Shown piece after piece: positions 11,440 to 24,067 of a stretch of DNA of 64,000 bases (its first letter is position 1; each line of letters opens with the position of its first letter). The translations under genes and the position numbers were made by a program. Origin of the DNA: Brienomyrus brachyistius (lineage: Eukaryota; Chordata; Actinopteri; Osteoglossiformes; Mormyridae); contig NC_064540.1 of the NCBI RefSeq assembly GCF_023856365.1, positions 12,301,191 through 12,365,190 of the forward strand. Reading direction: 5' to 3'. The notes beneath the pieces are model-generated. The model saw only the letters and a program-made list of their open reading frames with translations. It searched no databases and had not been told where the DNA came from.

Positions 11440-13425
11440 CCAGTTACAGAAAATAGCATGTACTGCAAGTTTATTAAAGTTTAATTAAAGTAGACATATC
11501 GAGCCCCAGCAGCTGAATATAAGCACTATTGCATAAAGTTGTCAGTGATACTCAGTGTTCAGCTGCTAAACTGCCAAACCAGGCAAAGCGAGCTAATGTC
11601 AGGGAAGAGCATAGTCTAGATGGCAAATAAAAGGTTCATTATTGTGGGGGCGATTGACTGCTTTTCCTTGTGATTTTGAACATATACATTTTAATCTATA
11701 CAAACTTAATATACATGCGATGCTTGGATTATTTTTTAGAGATTAGCTTTTAGAGATTGTCGTTGCTCTTCAGAACTTTGTCTTTGTATCAATACTTTTT
11801 GTCACTTAAACAGACAAGTCAGAAAATTTTCTGCCAGATGAATATAAGACACATAGCACCAAAAAATTAATTTTTCATTTGGTCCACTTACTGTCACAGT
11901 ATTCAGTTTGACGCTCAAACCAGAAATGCGCTTGATATAAAGATACTACATGCTACTACACAACACACAGCACAACGAGTCTTTCTGCTGAGAAACGGCC
12001 CCCTCTCCAGGTGAAAGATTAGGTCGTCACAGAATAGCTCCAGGTTCATGAACGGAAAAACGCATAGCCTGCTTTCGTTTAAACGTTCAGCTGAAATGCC
12101 CAGTCTGTGTTTTTCTGTACTTTCCGCCTGATTACTGAAGTGTACCATGACGAGGTTCCAGGCTCAGTCCGTAAAAATGCACACTAATTATTAATTGGCT
12201 GTAAGTTTCATCATCATCCACGAGATGTTTAAACATCACTCCTATGGGAAACCAAGCAAAAGGCAACAAAGGGGGTATTAAGCTTTTAATGCTGCTAATT
12301 CCAGAACCAACGCCTCACCCCGCCCTGCCTCACTCCACTCTGTCTCACCCTAACCAAACCCTATCCCACAATCACCCTGGAGGAAGATACTAATAGTCCC
12401 ACACAACGGTCGGAGTCTGCACTCTGGCCCTGGGGTATAAATAGGTGAGAAATGCTCACTAAAGCTGGATTCCAGGTGCTGTTAAAAGTGTGACCTACTT
12501 CGTACCCTTGGCTGCTTTGTTTGGCTTCTTGCATGAACTTCGACCACCGGGGCTGCAGAGAACAAAGAGCTGCACTCTGCTGGTGCTTCAGATGGAACCC
12601 GGCCACCGATGTCCCATAGGTATCAAAGCTGGCTAAAGGTGATTCAGATAAGCAGCCCATGATGAATGAAAGCCATATTTATTTAACAGAGCATCCCACC
12701 AGTTTACTGTCATGTAACTAATGAAGGTGCCACGGGTGCGAATTCCCAAATGCTTCCTTTGAGTTCATAGCCTCCTCCTGGGTGTTCAGCTTGAATTTCC
12801 TGCATACACATTGCATACCCACACACGTACACACATAAAATACATCTGAAAAATGATTCAGTGGTCTTCCTTGTATACAAAGCGAGCTCTTGGCTTTCTC
12901 CACCACTTGCTATGCACTCTCTGTGTCTTCTGTGGTCCCGCTGAGAGAGGTCACTGAAATGCTTCTCCACCGACGTGCCCAACTTCACCTCCCTGGCATT
13001 CCAGAGAGATTAGTCCATTTGAGGGCCATGGGCCCTGAAACAGAAGGTGCTACCGGCAACATGTTACCTGAGATCATTGTATGTTGCTCCACCCTAGTTA
13101 AGTTATAGTTAGAATGACATCACATTTAGGTCATGTTACTGTAACATTTGATGTGTCTATGTGAAAACGCTGGAAAACAATTCGCCAACACAAAGGCCTT
13201 GACTTCCAACCATAAGACTCTACTGAGGCTCCAAACATATGCCAAAGCTTATTTAAAGGTCAAATTATGTCTAGAGTGCATGGCACCCGTTTGTATTTAA
13301 GCATCTTTATTGGTCACACTGTTTAGGTGCTGTGCTGGCCTTACGGAGAGAAATCAAGGCCTAAGACTCAATATTACATCCTTGGATCTTCTGCCTTTAT
13401 CCCAAGACATCCGCCTTCTGCAATA
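11440..13425. other. Gap: nothing recognised
   Basis: Non-coding DNA; both-strand ORFs of 60-100 codons are without family resemblance or codon structure. Confidence 0.5.
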
Positions 13426-13428
13426 CAT

Positions 13429-14800
13429 TCAAAGGTGGAAACTTCAAATCCAGACCAAGATTTTGTTCCAACCAAGCAGTTGAGTACTCTGTCAGTACGT
13501 TTACATGTAGGCTAAGAAAACTGAATTATTGTGTTTAAAACCGAACTTTTAAAGTATATGTAAACGTGTTACTCTGACTGAAATAGCACTAAATCAAATT
13601 TCTCAAAGTCAGAGTAAGATACCCAGATAATGTGATTTGGGGTCAATTTACTCCTTCATGTATACATTCAGTTGGACTCAAACTGGCCTAGGCGCTCTGC
13701 AGGTGCTCCACAGTTTTTCCTCTGAGCTTTGACCTGGAAGTCAGGTCAAAGAAGCCGGTAAACAGAAGAAGCACAGAGAATAGTAAAGGACGTACACCAC
13801 GTACAAAATTTACAGCGCTGTAAAACTGTCCAATTAACCGCTCAGGTGCCGTACTTTTGGTACTTCAAGAAGGTACCAAAAGTACAGTACTTCAAGGTTT
13901 TGGTTTTCCACTGGCATAAAAAGTGGTACTGGCACCAAATGACATCACAACGCAAGGCTGGATATTTTGTACGGAATTCAAGAAATGTAGTATATTATAC
14001 TGTAGTATATTATAGTGCTGGATGATGTGTAATATTAATACGAACATCGCATGTTATGCACATCCAATCGCTAGTCAGCTAGATTAAGATCAGGCTTTTT
14101 CTTTCCTTGAATTTGGTATGGATATTATAGCACATGGAGTTTAAATGTCGCTAAAACATCTTTAACTCTGTCATAAGGAAAAAAACTTAGCAATTTTTGC
14201 AATTTTAATGATTATTCCTTTTCAAGATTATCTAGTATTTGTTTAAAATCACTTTAAAGTTTACCTCCACTGCTTTTGCATGAGCACTGCATGCGTTCTC
14301 TGAGACAATCATAATCATTTTCATCCTTGCTGTTTAAATCGCTCCTAGACGGGTTCATGAGAAATGTATGTTAAAATACTATCTACTTATTACAGTATAC
14401 TATCCTGATCTTGTATCTGTTCTACCGAACAGATCGCAATTAAAACTTCATTTGTCCACGCATCCATTACTATTAATTTTATTATTACTTCTTGTCAGTG
14501 ACGTAATAGGTGAACTGGAAAAGCCCAATACTAACAAGCTGAAAGGAGCCATATTACCACCTATCATAGCGGAGTCGGACATACTTCGGTCAATAAATCG
14601 ATTCCTCTCCTGTGCATGTATACTGGGACAATGACAGTAGTCCGATTAAATGGCGAAGTTGAGCTATAGTTGTAGCTTGACTTAACCGTGCATGTAAACG
14701 TATTGAGTGACTGCGACTCTTTGTACTCAACTTGGTTGGTTGAAACAAAATCCTAGTCTGGATTTGTACTTTCAGAACCCAAACTATCCATCTCTGAATA
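13429..14800. mobile_element. MITE split by a second DNA-transposon-like element (nested)
   Basis: The two ends, 13429-13493 and 14704-14800, are the two halves of a MITE that is intact at 37414-37552. The left half carries 'cagaccaagattttgtt' and TTGAGTACTCTGT; the right half carries 'ggttggttgaaacaaaat' and 'tctggatttgtactttc'. Between them sits an element of about 1.2 kb with inverted ends AGTACGTTTACATG at 13496 and CATGTAAACGTATT at 14692. No intact transposase is present inside. Exact borders and target duplications could not be fixed. Confidence 0.65.
13844..13893. repeat. Inverted repeat around GGTACCAAAAGTAC
   Basis: GTACTTTTGGTACTTCAAG is followed directly by AAGGTACCAAAAGTACAGTAC, forming a strong hairpin of about 16 bp per arm. 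It lies inside the inner element of the nested cluster and is followed by 'ggttttccactggcataaaa', a segment that also looks transposon-derived. Confidence 0.7.
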
Positions 14801-15582
14801 CATTGTAGACCCTCCTGCTCAAACCACCCTCTTCAGTTCCCTACCCTGGTCCCTACCTCTTCCCTCGTGGTCTTGTCTTCAGGAACTGGTGCTCTGATTG
14901 CCACGGCCTGGCTTTTATTCCTGCTCAGGGAGCACATAGCATCTACGTATTTTTGGTATGTGGCTCTGTGGGTTTGGTGGTTGTGCCTTTAATAGAGAAG
15001 TTGCTGGTTTTAATCTCATAGCATAAGGAGTGATAACTGTTGGGCTGTTGATTAGCCCCAAAAACATGGATAAACAGCTGACCCTGTTCTCTGGCATTAA
15101 GCTTTGCTCTCTCACATGTGTGAGGTACAGAGATATACTTACAAATCCTGCCGACAGTATGTTGCATGGAAGGCAGACCAATGACATCTGTTTACATTAC
15201 AGATAGTCAGCTCCATAGATATTTTAGCTGTGTGTATATAGCTGGGCACCTTACTTATAGGTAAATCAGCGTAATCTGGAGATTGTCTCACCAAGTCACT
15301 TATACAAATGACTAGAAGGCTATAGCTGCTGGAATTCTAAGCTAATTGGAATTTTAAAAATCTGCCATAGAGTGCTAATGTCATAGACAGCAGGAGCTCG
15401 GCCACAGCCGTCCAGCCTGCAGGAGTAACCAGCCATTCTCATCGGGGACAGAGCCCCCTGCTACAAACTACAAAAATCAGAAACACCCACTGACTCATTT
15501 ACACATCATCCCAGCGTGCAGCAGCGAGCTTCTGCAAAAATAAACCCGATAAAGGCACTGTGAATTCTCGTTGAGTTTGGGT

Positions 15583-15600
15583 GGGGGGGGGGGGGGGGGG
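15583..15600. repeat. Poly-G run
   Basis: Eighteen consecutive G residues; such runs are error-prone in assemblies. Confidence 0.9.
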
Positions 15601-16198
15601 CTTTGTTATGGAAACGAACAACAGTGACCACCTTGGAGAAAGTGTCACCCTGCCAAGCCAAGCCAAAGTCCCCAGCCAAAAAGCCACAGGGCTTGTCGTC
15701 GAGACCCCGCTGTGCACATGTCCACCGCCCTGGCACCTCGGAGAGACGTGCCCTCAAACATCTCTTTCCACAACATCACCAGTATAGAGCTGCTCATTAA
15801 AATGTTCCCTCTAGGTTGTCTTCTATTTTACTACCACAAATATTTACGTTTATTTGTTTAGCAGACGCTTTTATCCCAAATAATGCACATTTGAGAAAGC
15901 CGATTCAGCCAGGGCCAGGACTGACTCTTGTTTTAAGGATCCAGAAGACAAGGAGTCTGTGATCACTCTAACAGCCAGGGGACTCAAACATACTGCTTTG
16001 TGACCAAGTGCACAAGTCCTGTCACACAGAGTCACACACAGCCCCAACCAATACTTGCTCAGTAATGCAGGAGCATAATGCCGCAGTAACAGCCTTACTA
16101 GCATTACCTAAAATCTTGCCAGAACATTTGCTTTCTAGGTGGCACGTGTGACTTCAGCCACCAGGAACGACAGGCATCGGCAGAACTGGGTGGTGTGC

Positions 16199-16267
16199 AT
16201 CACACCTTTCATTGTGCTATCTCAATCACACCTTTCATTGTGCTATCTCAATCACACCTTTCATTGT
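16199..16267. repeat. 26-bp tandem repeat, 2.6 copies
   Basis: Unit TCACACCTTTCATTGTGCTA plus TCTCAA, repeated almost perfectly. Confidence 0.9.
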
Positions 16268-17694
16268 TAAACTGTACTACTTATTTGTACGTTGTGTCAG
16301 TATACCCTTACCTCAAGCGACACACGCAGGTGACCGCATCCACACATTACTCATGTGTTCAAGTACAGCTACAACCAGAGATCCAGCCACCAAAATTACA
16401 GCCACTTCGACGCGTCGTTCAGCCATCTTGCAAGCATCACATAAACGCCATAGGTTTTATTGACTTTGAAACTTACAGCACTTAACTACCATGAGAAGTG
16501 ATGACCTTGCTTTAAGAGAGCGAAAATCAAGCTCAATAGATGTCACATGAAAGGATTCCGTAGTCACAGGACAAATAATGGTATCCAAAAAAAGTTCAAT
16601 CATGCCTTGTTTCGTTATTGCTCAGGATTACCTACAAAGAGACTTTGGTTGTTTGAGCTTCTGTCAGACCAGAAGGATGGCAGCGTTCTCAATATCACTT
16701 ACGGTTATAAATAGGCATTTTCACACAGCCGAAGGTGGATTCCCATTCAGCATGCAGTTTAAACTATAATAGACAAATTAGATCTAAAAGAGCCAGGCAG
16801 CTCAAAGGGAACTATCACCATCCGAAACAGGGAATTAGAATGCAACAGACACCAAATATCTGCTGATCATGGTCTCACAGCCAAGGACAACAGTGGGGGG
16901 GGAGCCTTGCTTATTTGTTTGTTTTGACCGTGTCTTTTTCATGAATTCCATGGGGTTTACCCTTGAGTACAGAGTATGCAGATTAAAGGCTCACTTCCCC
17001 TTGATCTTGATATCACTAAAACTGTTGTTGTTGTGGTGATGGCTTGTGAGGCGGCAGTGTGTGCAGAGCGGGAGGGCTCGGCTACATCCAGTCCGTCAGA
17101 ATGGAAATCAGCCCCTGGGATGTGGAGGTGGACAGGGGGGCGGTGCTGGCAGCCATCGCATGCTGCCGCTGATAGGCGATGTGCGAGCGCCTCACATTCA
17201 CATCCCTATATCTGTACTTGTGAACGTCCTCATTCCTCTCCCTGCCTGATTACCACCTCCGCCTCTTCCCTGTCTCTTTCCCCTAGTTGTCCATGTCTCT
17301 GTCTACATCCACATCACTGTCACTGCACTTTTATGTTTATTGTCTTGCCACCTGCTGTGTCTCTCGTCATTGCTGTCAAGGCCCCACCTCGTCACTGTGG
17401 CGTGTTTCTGTCACTGTCCCTGCTCATATCTCCTGTGCCTTGTCCTCTTGTCCTCGTCACCGTCCCATTCTCCCAGTTGTACCTGCACTGTCCATGGCCT
17501 CGCTTCCTGTGCCTGCTGGTGCCCGCCTATGCTGCTGTCTGTGGTGCCCCGGGAACCGCTCAGCTGTGAGAGGAGTCAGTTTGCCTGTTTCCACACGAAG
17601 ACTCGCTTGCATGGTATTCTTTTTAAGACGAACATGCCCGTGCCCAGACAGACACACACCCACACAGAGTATAAGAAGTACAGAAGTCAGAGTG

Positions 17695-17800
17695 GCTTAC
17701 CTCTGTGGGTCAGTACTTAAGCGTGCTGAGCAGAGCGTCCTCACTGGCGCCCGTGAGGGCACAGTAGATCGGAGTATCCAAATCTGATACACATAGCCTC
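17695..17800 (-). other. Candidate non-coding exon or promoter-proximal sequence on the minus strand
   Basis: On the minus strand a GC-rich stretch ends in a good donor, CCACAGAG|GTAAGCC, at about 17697. Just upstream on that strand is the long pyrimidine/purine tract at 17850-18045. It could be another leader exon of the ataxin-like gene or of an unseen minus-strand transcript. A short reading frame within it (CALTGASEDALLSTLKY) is not enough to assign a protein. Confidence 0.15.
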
Positions 17801-17852
17801 TATATGTCTCTCCCTTCCTCCCTTTCTGCTCGCTCGGCCAGTGTGACTGCTC

Positions 17853-18003
17853 TCCCTGCCTCTCTCTCTCTCTATATCTCTCTCTCTATCCCTTCCCCCC
17901 TTCTCTTTCGCTCTTGTCTTTCCTTCACCCTCTCAGCTGCTCACTCACCCAACAGAGAGCTCACTCTCCCTCCCTCTCACTTTCTACTCCTCTCTGCCTC
18001 AGC

Positions 18004-18038
<35 letters not shown>

Positions 18039-18040
18039 AT
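17853..18040. repeat. Long (CT)n-rich polypyrimidine tract
   Basis: Nearly 200 bp of CT, CTCC and CCT repeats on the plus strand, including CTCTCTCTCTCTCTCTCTCT near 18008. Mirror-symmetric pyrimidine tracts like this can form triplex DNA and produce spurious ORFs. Confidence 0.9.
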
Positions 18041-20460
18041 GGGTGTATAATTAGATGTGACTCCGCTGTGATACTCCTCAGGCTCACCGTGGGAGGACTG
18101 AGGCCCGCCCGCTCTGGTGCTCCTCCTGTATATGACTCCCTCTTAACCTCCCCGCTTACCCGGGCTGGGACTTGGGTCACTGGCTATGGCTCAGCCACTG
18201 GATTTGCGCTTAAGGTGCGGACGTCTCCCAAATGATTCCCAAGCACAGGTCAAGATGTTCTTTTCATGCACTGCTTATTCATTTATAAGTAACTAAGGGA
18301 CTATATATAAACACCAAATCTTATTGTATTTACCCATCCACTGAGTCACTGTGCTAGATAAAATATTTAAAAATGAACAAGATTATACATATTAAACAAT
18401 GAAAACTTATGTGTAGGACATAAATGACCCGGCAGTTGGGTTAAAAATTACAGTAAATCTTTGATGACACATATTAATTTTGTGACATTATGTCTGATTT
18501 TGATCTTGTTGTTCCTCTGATTTGTTTATTTAAGCTTCGGCATATGTATGTGCAGAAATGTCGTGCCAAGTCTGCGTCGGCGTTAGGAAAACAAACCCTC
18601 TATCAAGGCTGTTTAAGCCTGTTACATTGGCTGTACAGACAAGACAGACTGACACCTTCATACATATAACGCTCGTTTTAATTCAAGGTCTGCCTGCTGT
18701 AAACTATCATTAAATAACTGTCATTAAGTACCAGAGTTCCTTGCACCTTGAGGCACATTGAAGTTATTTGAACACCCATGCCTGCATTTCCTGGAAGGTC
18801 ATCCTGAAATACCTTGTTAAGAAAGTATCTCTGTACTCCTGTTTTTATTTAATTTTATTCTATTGTTTCTGGACCTAATTAACTCTTGTTTTTATCTTTT
18901 TAAATGTGTATCACCTTCCTTTCTGTATTCCTTTGCTGCTGGACTAAGGAAATTGTGCCCTAGAGGGATCGATAAAGCTATATCAATCAATCAGTCCTAC
19001 ATCAGACCAAGGTCAGGCGAAGCGTACTGACATTCAGGATTATATGTCCAAAGGAAATTACCTCAGTGCATCTAAACATGATGACTAGTGGCCCTGGGAT
19101 TTTGGAGTGACTTTACACTGACACGCTTTGTCTCGCTGTGAGCGGACTGGCGAATGGGACTGCATTAGCATATGGGAGACACACACACCTGAAAACAAAA
19201 CCAGGTCAGGAGGAGCTAGCGATAGGTGCCAGGTTAGCCGTGTAGGTGTTCTGACTGGGGGTGGGAGAAAATAAGACCGAATGTTATATAATGACTCAGA
19301 GGTGGGAGTATGTGAAATGAATGAGCGTGCTCCTAACCCTAACCCACCTCACAGACGGTGACAGCACTACCTCCAGCCGAGGTGGTTTACTGACCCGAGT
19401 ATCGCTTCCATAAAGCAGGTATCACTGAGCACCAGGGCCACAACCAAGTCGGCGACTCAGCATGCGACTGCTCAGTCTAAATTTGCGTCTTTTTTACCAT
19501 CTGCTGCCCCAGAAAAACAAGGGGAACCATGTGTTATTCGCCGTCAACATCATTCCACTGGGACTTGAGTGTGGGGATGTGCAGATACAAGGCTATGTTG
19601 GCTAAACGGTGGGACAAGCCGTGCTTGACACTCAGAGGCAGAGTCACACGGCTCCTGAAAGCCTCGTAGTCGGCTTCGTTAAAACAAGCTGATTCTTTGC
19701 TGTAACAAGAAAGGCCTGTTAATGAACTAAGACCTTGTGCTTAGATAGTGCACACTCTCTACTTTTGCTTTTGATAAGACAGTTTGTCATTTTAGGTGCT
19801 TTTCAGGCTTTTTTAATGACTGTACAAATGTTACCTAATTCCTTCTGCACTGACAAGAAACAAAAAGAGATTTTTTTTCCTGGAAAAGACTTACTCTGAG
19901 CACTAAACTTAACAACAATTCTGAGACCTAAACTTAACAATTATATTATGTGTCAATTCTGTACACCATACATTTATTCATACTACTAATATCATACCAA
20001 GATGTATTTAACATGTGAGAATCTCCTGTACATCAGGCAGTGTGTAAAACAGCTGCTGATTTCAGCAAATCTAGATGCCAGGAACTGCATGCAAACAGGA
20101 ACTGTGATGCAAACATCACAGCAGTGATACTCTGGAACCATTTCTGTCACCCTTGAGGACAAACAGACCTGCGTAGTTGTAACCTTCAATTTTACATTTA
20201 CTTTCTGAATGGTTATTTTATTTTGACTAAATCCAGAAAAAGCCAGACTATATTTCTTTGAAATACATACATTAAAAAGCTTAAGATATGTTTGAAACCC
20301 TTTCAGATTCGGGCAATCATACTGTAGAATAGTGGCAGCCCTATTTTAAAATAGGTGGTTCTTACATATCATCTCGATCTTCATGGGTGACAGAGAGACA
20401 GAAGAATATCCAGACGAGAGAAATTTCTGGAATCACAGCACAGAATTAGCCAGCATCCAA

Positions 20461-20577
20461 CACCCCTGGAGCAGTTGGGGTTGAGGGCCTAGCCCCAGGG
20501 CCCAGGATTCGAACTCTCAACCTTTCAGACACAGATCCCTAATGCGCTAAAATCACATCCATTGAGCCACAAGGTTA
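20461..20577 (-). repeat. tRNA-derived SINE head, reverse orientation
   Basis: On the minus strand it has 'tggctcaatggatgtgatttt' as a diverged A-box region and 'gagttcgaatcctgggccc', which contains a B box (GTTCGAATCC). It is followed by the 'ggggctaggccctcaacccc' body seen in related copies at 38880 and 46820. Confidence 0.65.
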
Positions 20578-23500
20578 CATCACATGGTTTATTTGCAATT
20601 CGTTCCTAAGTAAAAGATGCAAATTGTAACACAAGATGAGTCAGAAGCCATAATGAAGTGCAGGTGTAAAAAAGTACCACTTTAGTAAGCACTTCTCATT
20701 CTCCAGAGATCACACATCACCTGAATTCATGGTACAATTACATAGGCAAAGGGCGACAAAAACCCCATGATCAGGCACAGAATGCATCTATATGAATCCA
20801 TTCTAAAGTAAATTCTGAATCAGGTACTACAGTCAGCGGAAGTGGAGGAAGAAACATCGAGGACCATCACGCCGAGGTGCTATAAGGAAGCTCCGCATAA
20901 TGCAGCTTCGCTGGTTTTCTCGTGAAATCCTCGAGCTTCCATATCACAGCCCCTCTGTTCATGGTGTCATCCAGAACAAAGTAAGTCCTTTTTTGGCATA
21001 AAACTGTGTGAAACAGCTTATTAGGAATTACTTGAGTTTTTTCTTGTCAGAAAGTAAATATGTGAAACAGCTATCTAGCCTCTTGGCATAACTGTGTGTG
21101 GGAAGAGTACCGACTGCACCAGTAGGCCCCTGATATGGAAATATCTGTTATTATCATAGGAGCCAGTCAGTGAATGGCATGCTTTCAGAAGAGACTGGGC
21201 TAATGCCTTAATGGGCAGTTTTAAAGAAAAGCCATTTCTGCCATTTAAGGTGGAGTGAAATTCTAAAGACACGTCAGATCAATATTATGCAACAGATAGG
21301 AAACCTGAGAAAATATTTAACTCGTTCCAATTTCCTATGAAAAAGATAAGGGTAACACTGAAGCTGAGGAATTTTGACAAGCACTTGGCCTGAACGTTTG
21401 CGAAACTGGAGTGTGTTTTTAACAGTGTTCTCAGGGCGGTTGTGCACTGCACTGTGTCATAGCTCCTGCACAACTTCCTGAAAAACCCTGAGCGCGATTC
21501 TTACAGAACACCAGGGAGCATTTCTCATGAAGATCGTAGATGATGTGGAGGTAAGTAACAAATCCATGCTGTGGTGACGATCTGATCCACGGTGTAATGG
21601 GGCAAAGCTGGAGATACACAAATGATCATTCAGTACAGGGTTGGCAACATTTCTATGACTGTAGGTGAATTTCTTATAGTAGCAGAATATGGGAGTGTAA
21701 CTGAGCCAACTGCAAGACTCAACCTGTTTTTTTAATCTCATTTGAAATGTGTCTTGACAATAACAATATCAAATAAAACCACAGCTTTTTTCAATTTTGT
21801 CAGCTATTTTGTGGAAACATAGATTCCTTTTGTGACTCATTCTGACTTCTTTTTGTATGTCCATACTTGTGATATTTATCTTCATTTTAGCACTACACAA
21901 AAGAAGCTAACTAAAATGTGTACCATGTGGGAGTGCGTTAGAAATGCAGAAACGGCAGCACTAAGCGTAATATTGCTTTTGAGGATCACATGATGGAAAT
22001 GAATGATAACATTCTCAGACTTTCCTTTTGTTAAGAAAGTAATGATTTTTTTAGTACTTTGGTTGCTTGGATCAATCAGCACCATCACTCGCCAAAAAAA
22101 AATGCTTTTGCTTTTGTCTGATAATTAGGTTATTAAAAATGTTTTTAGCAAATCACATCTCAGTATACAGGATGTATTCATCTGTTCTTAAACGCAAAAT
22201 TCTTAAATGTACAGGAACATTTTAAAAATAGCAACATTACAAATACTAAATTTTCAATTTCATGTTCCAGTCTTGTAAAGAGAGCCCCCTCATATTTCAA
22301 TATTTTATATAGTTATAACATTTTTAATAGTGAAGAAATGCTTTATGTTAATATGTTACCTGTTTTTTTCTTGCAACGGTCAACATGGACTGCCCTACTT
22401 ACCACAATCATAGCATACATATTTTCCATAATGTTTAAAATCATTTTCCAAAATAAGCACCCTGTAATTGTTGTTGGTACTGGAGTGGCAATTGCATGTG
22501 TAATGTGAAGTTATAGCGTAGAATTTTGATTTGTTAGGGACACGAAGCACTGACTCTCTTCCTTATGGTACTATAATGAGTTGCTTCTAGTTTTTAGAAC
22601 AAATTTCCACAGTGTAGAGAAAATATTGGCTCATGCTCATATCAAGACTTGGCCACATCTTGGCTGGCAGTCTCAGTTTCAACCACACCTCCTCTGCAGC
22701 ATAAAGGAGGAGATGTCAATGTCACTCTGTTAAATGTCATCGAAACACCAGAGACTGGACCGGGGCTGTATTTGATTATGTTTATTTCACTTAATGGTCA
22801 CAGTTTAAGTACTTTACAATGAATTTATTGTAGGGATAACAAATAGAAAAGCTTGATGATAGACTAAGTTATGACATCATCATTACTCACATCTCCCTTG
22901 TTGCTGGGAGACTTGCATTGTCCAAACATAAGAAAACATGTATACATCATTAAAATGAAAAAGGCCTTTAAGGAATATTAAGTTTTTGTATGACTGTATG
23001 ACATAGTGATTAAAAATGGCAAATTGTAGAAAAACAAAAACAGCAAGATATTTATGCAAGAATATGTTGCTGTTTATTTTCTGATCAAATGCATCAGGCT
23101 CCAAGTGCCATGTATGCAAAGCCAATAGGTTAGGGTGTAACCAGACAGCACCACCAAACTAACAGCTCATTCAGCACTGGAAACATGACTTGCTGACTCA
23201 GATTGAGGTGGTTAAAAAGCCAAATTACTTAAAAAAAAGGCATGTTCCAGACACACCAGAAATCAGAATTGTAAACTTAAAAGCCGTGCTTTTAGATTGC
23301 ACAGCAGAACTGCCGTTTTGCCTTCTTATAATCATTTTAATTATTTCATTTTCCACTGCATATAAATTCTGTGCCTTTGACTTATATGTATATGGACGCA
23401 TATGTAAATGCTTTGTACTTTAAATTATGAAGTACCATTACATAACAAAAATGAAATACACAAGAACGAGACGATGCAGCAGTTTGTGGGCATTGCATGT

Positions 23501-23584
23501 GTACATGCGTGTACATGTATGTATGCTCCTTTATATTGTGCATAAGAATATTAGTGTATGTGGTGTGGGTGAGTTTATGTGACA

Positions 23585-23620
23585 CAGCGTGGTGTGAGTT
23601 TGTGTGTATGTGTGTGTCCG
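23585..23620. repeat. GT-rich microsatellite
   Basis: Interrupted GTGTGT/TGTGTGTATG run. Confidence 0.7.
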
Positions 23621-23694
23621 CAGCTACTGGAAATCAGATTTTATATTACAATGAAATCTTTTTATAGGTTTATTTATTTGTGACACAATCATTA

Positions 23695-24057
23695 CTAGGA
23701 GGCGGCATGGTGGTGCAGTGGTTAGCACTGTTGCCTCACACGTCTAGGACCCGGGTTTGAGTCTCCGCCTGGGTCACATGTGTGCGGAGTTTGCATGTTC
23801 TCCCCATGTCGTCGTGGTGTTTCCTCCGGGTACTCCGGTTTCCCCCCACAGTCCAAAAACATGCTGAAGCTAATTGGAGTTACTAAATTGCCTGTAGGTG
23901 TGCATGTGTGAGTGAATGGTGAGTGAGTGTGCCCTGCGATGGGCTGACCCCCCATCCTGGGTTGTTCCCTGCCTCGTGCCCATTGCTTCCAGGATAAGCT
24001 CCGGACCCCCCTGCAACCCAGTAGGATAAGCAGTTTGGAATATGGATGGATGGATGG
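23695..24057 (+). mobile_element. Full-length tRNA-derived SINE with ATGGATGG tail
   Basis: It starts GGCGGCATGGTGGTGCAGTG with an A box (TGGTGCAGTGGTT) and a B box-like GGGTTTGAGTCTC. The common fish SINE body follows ('ggagtttgcatgttctcccc', 'ctccggtttccccccacag', 'attgcctgtaggtgtg', 'ccctgcgatgggctgac', 'aggataagcagtttgga'). It ends in ATGGATGGATGG. Approximate target duplications flank it: ACAATCATTA at 23685 and ACAATCGTTA at 24058. Partial copies lie at 3036, 4698, 25800, 28060, 29150, 36940, 45310, 55160 and 55330. Confidence 0.9.
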
Positions 24058-24067
24058 ACAATCGTTA

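Larger units (their letters stand above)
14801..17000. other. Gap: non-coding DNA with minor repeats
   Basis: Contains a poly-G run at 15583-15600, a remnant SINE terminus at 15853-15890 ('agcagacgcttttatccc') and a short 26-bp tandem repeat at 16199-16267. No supportable gene. Confidence 0.5.
18240..23680. other. Gap: long non-coding stretch
   Basis: No gene is supported. A reverse-oriented tRNA-derived SINE lies at 20461-20577. ORFs around 21285-21741 on the minus strand were examined and carry no known domain. Confidence 0.5.

Noticed and set aside
16976..18235. Several long plus-strand ORFs rich in Ser/Leu/Cys
   Set aside because: They translate the pyrimidine-rich tract and flanks; no family resemblance, overlapping in all three frames.
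21285..21741. Overlapping minus-strand ORFs suggesting a transposase
   Set aside because: No catalytic motif or recognised transposase signature could be seen in any frame.
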